Shown here: positions 60,036-64,000 of the stretch, one piece after another
Layout: every line of letters starts with the position of its first letter
How positions within the stretch are numbered: the first letter of the stretch is position 1
From: Carnegiea gigantea
Lineage: Eukaryota; Streptophyta; Magnoliopsida; Caryophyllales; Cactaceae
Assembly (NCBI GenBank): GCA_029747015.1
Contig: JAKOGI010000430.1
Span: 107,001 to 171,000 of the forward strand
Direction: 5' to 3'
DNA: 64,000 nt
Notes under the pieces: generated by a model
Databases searched by the model: none
What the model was told of the DNA's origin: nothing
What the model saw: only the letters and a program-made list of their open reading frames with translations
Program-made: the position numbers and the translations under genes

Positions 60036-63000
60036 AACTAGCGATAGAGGAAGAGGACGATTGGATTATGGCAATCGTGTGGGCCAGTCTTTGATTGGTG
60101 GTAGAAGAGGAGATACAGATCACTTAGTTATGTCCAAAGTGGCGGTAGCCTCAACCATGGAAGAAACAGCTTAGACCCCAGTGCCCAGATTCACCACGAG
60201 ACAAGCACATCACATATTTAGCTTGATTGACACTCCTAAAGCAGATTATGAGAAGTTGTCGGGGTAATGTAATGTGGTTATTTTGATACCGGTGCGCTAT
60301 GCCACATGATCAGAGTGTACGAAGTTCTTAAGAATGTGAGGAGTGTAGGCCTTATTTTGGTTGGATTACCAAATGATAACTAGGCATTGGCAAATAAAGT
60401 TGGAACACTCAAGCTGCTGCCAAAAGATGCTCTTTTTTGTCCCCAAATTTGACTTACAACTCGATATCAATTTATCAGGTAAATAATAATTTAATTCTAC
60501 TATGATATTTACGGATAGTTTTTGTGTGATATAAGACCATATTGGAGGAATCTGATTGGAGTGGGTAGAGTAAAAGGAGGTGTCTTCCTTCATAAGCAAG
60601 TACCTGACTCAAAGTTTCAAGCTCATGCGATTAGAACTTTTTATTTGTAGCATAGACGTCTCGGTCATTCTTTGAACAAGTGCTTTCTTTGCATGTTCAA
60701 TTTTGGATTTTACTTTAGATAGTAAAGCAAATGAGCCATGTGATGTATGTTGTCATGCCAAACAAATTCCTTTTCTCAAAGTCAAACTAAATCTAGCAAT
60801 ACTTTTGAACTCATATATTGTGATAGTTGGAGAGGATATCAAATTCCATCTACTTGTGGTGTGCATTATTTTTTTAAATAGATGATGCTAATAAAGCTGT
60901 ATGGGTTTATATAATGTGTGATAAAAGTGAAGCTAGCATGCTCTTGCAGAACGATGTGGTTTTTGTGAAAAATCAACTTGGGAAAGATATAAAGGTTATC
61001 TGTAGTGGTAGTGAGAATGAGTTTACCTCTTTCCTATGAAGAAATTTTATTGTGAAAAAGGAATAATATGCCAAACTAAGTGTGCGGACACTCCATAATA
61101 GAATGGAGGGTTGAACGAAAACATAGACATGTTTGGATATGGCTAGGGCTCTTTGTTTTCATGTTGAGTTGCCTATTGAATTATAGGTTGAATATGTGTG
61201 GCTACAACTTATTTAATAAATCGTACTCCTAGACTCCTAGTCAATTGTTGTTATGAATGCTTATTTGGGACTCCACTGTCTTATGACAATGTTCGTGTTT
61301 TTGGATGTTCAAATTATGCAAGACTTTAGACATTGAACAAGAGATACATTTGCCTTTCATAGTATAACGTGTGTTTTCATGGGATACTCATTTGGGGAAA
61401 AAAGGGACAGATGTTATATGACTTGGAAAGTGAAGAAATTTTTGTTAGTTGATATGTGGAATTTTATGAAGAGATATATCTTTTTTTGAAATGCAAGAGA
61501 AGTGACTTCAGGCGAAAGGGGATGGGTATCAAAGTGATTTTCATTGATGATGAATTAGGGGTGACAAGTGACCTAATTGTTTTTGGCTCAAGTTGAGCAT
61601 GGCGAAGAAAATCCTAACCCAGCGGAACAAGAGAGGGGGACGAAGACGGCAATGCAAGCCCAAGGGACCACTGACTCTGTCGAGCCCAGACCGGTTCTAC
61701 AGGCGGTAGATAGTGAGCCCACATACATGAGGAGCTAACTGATTATGTTTGTTATAGTGCTCGACCAAAAGACCCTTATGCTACTAACCTCTTTTAATAC
61801 GGCTCCTCAGGTACTCCATATCATATTCTCAATTTTATCACATGTAATAGTTTTTCTACTGGTCCCCAAAATTTTTGGCTATCATCACAAAAATTGTGGA
61901 GTCCATATATTATTGTGAAGTAGCCAAAAGTCCTCTATGGTAGAAGGTTATGACAAAGGAGATAAAGACCCCTGAAGAGAATAAGACATGTACCATCGAG
62001 GAGCTACCTGCTAGAAAGAAGCCCAGTAGTTACAACTGGATTTACAAAGCCAAGTACAAGATAGATGGTTCAATTGACAGATACAAAGCCCAATTTGTGA
62101 TTACAGCATATCATCAAGTAGAAGGGTTTATTTTAATGAAACCTTTGCTCCCCGAGCTAAGATGACTAGTGTTTGCGTTTTTCACAGTTGTAGTTGCCAA
62201 AGGCTAGGAGTTGCATGAGTTGGATGTCAACAACACCTTTCTACATGGTGATTTATGAAATTGCCTTCGGGATTTACCTGTAGCGCCCTATATAAGGTAT
62301 GTCACTTAAGAAAATCTCTTTATGGTTTACGACAAGTACCTCGACAATGGTTTACAAAGTTATCTAGCAAGTTAGAAGTTTATGGGGTTTGTGTAAGCTT
62401 ATGCTGATTAATTTCTTTTCACCTATAGAAAGGAAAATGTTTTGCTGGGGGTGCTTGTGTATGTTGGTGATATTATTCTTGCTAGTAATGGTGCTTCTCT
62501 TTGCCAACAATTCAAGGAATATCTTGATAATGGTTTTTAGTTTAAAGATCTTGCTGCTTTGAAGTATATCCTTGGTATTGAAGTGGCCCTTGTGGTTGTT
62601 TTTGTCTTAATGGAAATATACCTTTTAGATTGTATATAAGTGTGGACTCATCAGGGGTAAGCCCATTGCTTTTCCCATTGAAGAAAACCATAAATGGCCA
62701 CTAGCTTCAGGATAATTATTTGATGATCCTACATAATATATGAGGCTAATCATGAGACTTATTTACCTAACAATCAGTGAGTCAGGACTCAGTTGTGCGG
62801 TTCATGTGTTGTCATAATTCATGCGAGCCCCACGGACTGAGCACTTCAATACCGCTGGACTTGTGCTTTGTTATCCTAAAGGAAATCTAGAACTTGTCCT
62901 CTTGTTTTAGATAGTAATCTACAGGTGTATGCTTGCTATGACTTTGATTGGGGTGCATACCCGCTTATGTGATGATTCTTGTTTGGGAACTTTGTGACCC

Positions 63001-63091
63001 TTGGTGGGTCACCTGTGTCATATAAGGCCAAGAAATAGATCACGGTATCTTGCTCCTTGGTAAAAGCGGAGTATCATTTTATGGCGGCAAC
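60036..63091 (+). pseudogene. Copia-4 pol remnant
   Basis: In order: a gag tail rich in Arg/Gly (60036-60110); protease FDTGALCHMI (about 60279-60308); a pre-integrase zinc remnant (LGHSLNKC near 60665); integrase fragments (61010-61250); reverse transcriptase (61950-62560, for example KPSSYNWIYKAKYKIDGS and LHELDVNNTFLHG-like sequence near 62215-62260); and RNase H (62930-63091) ending at AEYHFMAAT. Frames change many times. Confidence 0.78.
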
Positions 63092-63743
63092 TAGGGCTGA
63101 GCAAAAAAATCGGGTACCTGCTTCGGACTCGCTAGGTCTGTACCCGGACCTAGTTGAACTGGATTTGGGACTGGTTCTGAAATCGTGGAACTGATTGTAA
63201 CCGAGTCCTGAGCTAGTTCTTGAAAACATGGAATCGGAACTGGACCCATTACCTGGTCCAATCAATTTTTTTTAAATATCTGAATTACCTGATTACCTGT
63301 TGAGATCAGGTATTGTTCTTCCAATGCCGCCATAATTGTCGGCTATACGTTGATATTACTAAATCGTTTTGTTAATGTATAATACTATGAGAAAATTATA
63401 TTTTTCTTAATGCTTGGATGAAATGAAATGCTATTTATTGGCTAACCAATTGGACTTTGCCACTTTATTAAATTTGATTTTGAACCATCAATTAGCCAGC
63501 TTGTTAGGTGTATTGGTTCCCTCATCAAGTTATAACCACAAGCCAAAAGTTTAAATGAAATGAAATAAAACAAATTAGAAAAAAAATTAGAAACCGGGTA
63601 CCCGGTTTTAGACCTAGTTTCAACTGGTTCTGGGACCGGTTACGAAAATCCTGGACCTGCTTCTAACCGGGACCTAGACTGGGTCCAAATTTTTGGACTC
63701 AGTTCCATGAAAATGGACTGGGTACCGGTCCTGCTCAGCCCTA
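63092..63743. mobile_element. hAT-like element, 652 bp, GGGTACCCGG-rich, in copia-4 RNase H
   Basis: A perfect 12-bp terminal inverted repeat: tagggctgagca at the left and tgctcagcccta at the right. The 8-bp target duplication gcggcaac / gcggctac (63084-63091, 63744-63751) has one mismatch and falls within the RNase H AAT codons. The interior repeats acctggaccc- and cgggtaccc-type motifs. Best-defined member of the family in this window. Confidence 0.9.
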
Positions 63744-64000
63744 GCGGCTACAACAAGCTAGTGAGTTAGTATGGCTCAAGTCTCTTTTGGCGCCTCTTGG
63801 AGTCTTTATGATCAACGCATGAAATTGGTGTGTTACAGTCAGGAAGCAATGCATATCGCAAAAAAATTCTATGTTTCATGAGTGAACTAAACACATTGAG
63901 AATGATTGTCATTCTACACATGAGAGACTAGTTAGTGGAGATTTGGTCTTATCTTATCTTCCTTCTGATCAGCAACCAATAGACATGCTAAACAAAGTGC
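63744..64000 (+). pseudogene. Copia-4 RNase H end
   Basis: After the hAT element the RNase H frame resumes (ELVWLKSLLAPLGV, then ALHIAKK-like and DCHSTHERLVSGDL), reaching PSDQQPIDMLNKV at the window edge. Confidence 0.75.

Larger units (their letters stand above)
51954..64000 (+). mobile_element. Decayed Ty1/copia element (copia-4), interrupted by a chromovirus and a hAT element, running off the window
   Basis: The primer-like site tggtattagagc (51954-51965) is followed by a copia gag start (DPQSPYYIQPLYGP, then SNKFDGKNSNIWNR). The element is cut by the chromovirus at 52866-60030 and resumes with a glycine-rich gag tail, protease, integrase, reverse transcriptase and RNase H remnants (60031-63091). 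It is cut again by the hAT element at 63092-63743 and continues to the end of the window. Many stops and slips; dead. The right LTR would lie beyond 64000. Confidence 0.82.

Overview
The window is nuclear DNA of a flowering plant, most likely a dicot. It carries family-1 UDP-glycosyltransferase (UGT) exons with plant-type GT-AG introns, Ty1/copia and Ty3/gypsy LTR retrotransposons primed from plant tRNAs, Stowaway- and hAT-type MITEs, and AT-rich intergenic DNA with long (AT)n tracts. I see no rRNA, tRNA or bacterial-type gene and no CRISPR array. The species cannot be named from the sequence.

The backbone from about 6.5 to 49.5 kb is a tandem cluster of UGT74-like glycosyltransferase copies, all on the minus strand. 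Each original copy had two exons: exon 1 (about 670 nt, N-terminal acceptor half) and exon 2 (723 nt, C-terminal half with the PSPG sugar-donor box), joined by a phase-0 intron. There are seven exon-1 copies but only four full exon-2 copies plus one fragment. One gene is clean from start to stop (41853-44178, 464 aa). A second possible gene pairs an intact exon 1 (22036-22704) with an intact exon 2 (19830-20552) across a dead exon 1. The rest are broken: copy P1 is split by a 5.8 kb LTR element and a hAT element; P2 has lost exon 2; U5 has a copia element in exon 1 plus two splice-site changes; U7 is a lone exon 1.

Layout: 0-2.5 kb, hAT-like remnant, a foldback element and possible exons of a small gene; 2.5-6.3 kb, deleted copia element; 6.5-14.7 kb, UGT P1 with a nested gag-only LTR element; 16.4-22.7 kb, UGT copies P2, P3 and U4; 23.9-31.3 kb, UGT U5 with a nearly intact copia element; 31.3-33.5 kb, duplicated flank with a Stowaway MITE; 33.5-41.5 kb, hAT MITEs and a decayed copia element; 41.9-45.6 kb, intact UGT U6 and its flank, a segmental duplicate of the U5 region; 45.8-48.6 kb, hAT MITE and solo LTR; 48.8-49.5 kb, U7 exon; 52-64 kb, decayed copia element interrupted by a 7.2 kb chromovirus and a hAT MITE.

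The history is local duplication of a glycosyltransferase followed by repeated transposon insertion. Many insertions can be bounded exactly by target-site duplications, and some by an empty site in a paralogous copy. The points most worth following are the possible chimeric UGT, the gag-only LTR family with a tRNA-Asp-type primer site, and a family of GGGTCGGGT-rich islands that turn out to be hAT-like elements with 8-bp target duplications.
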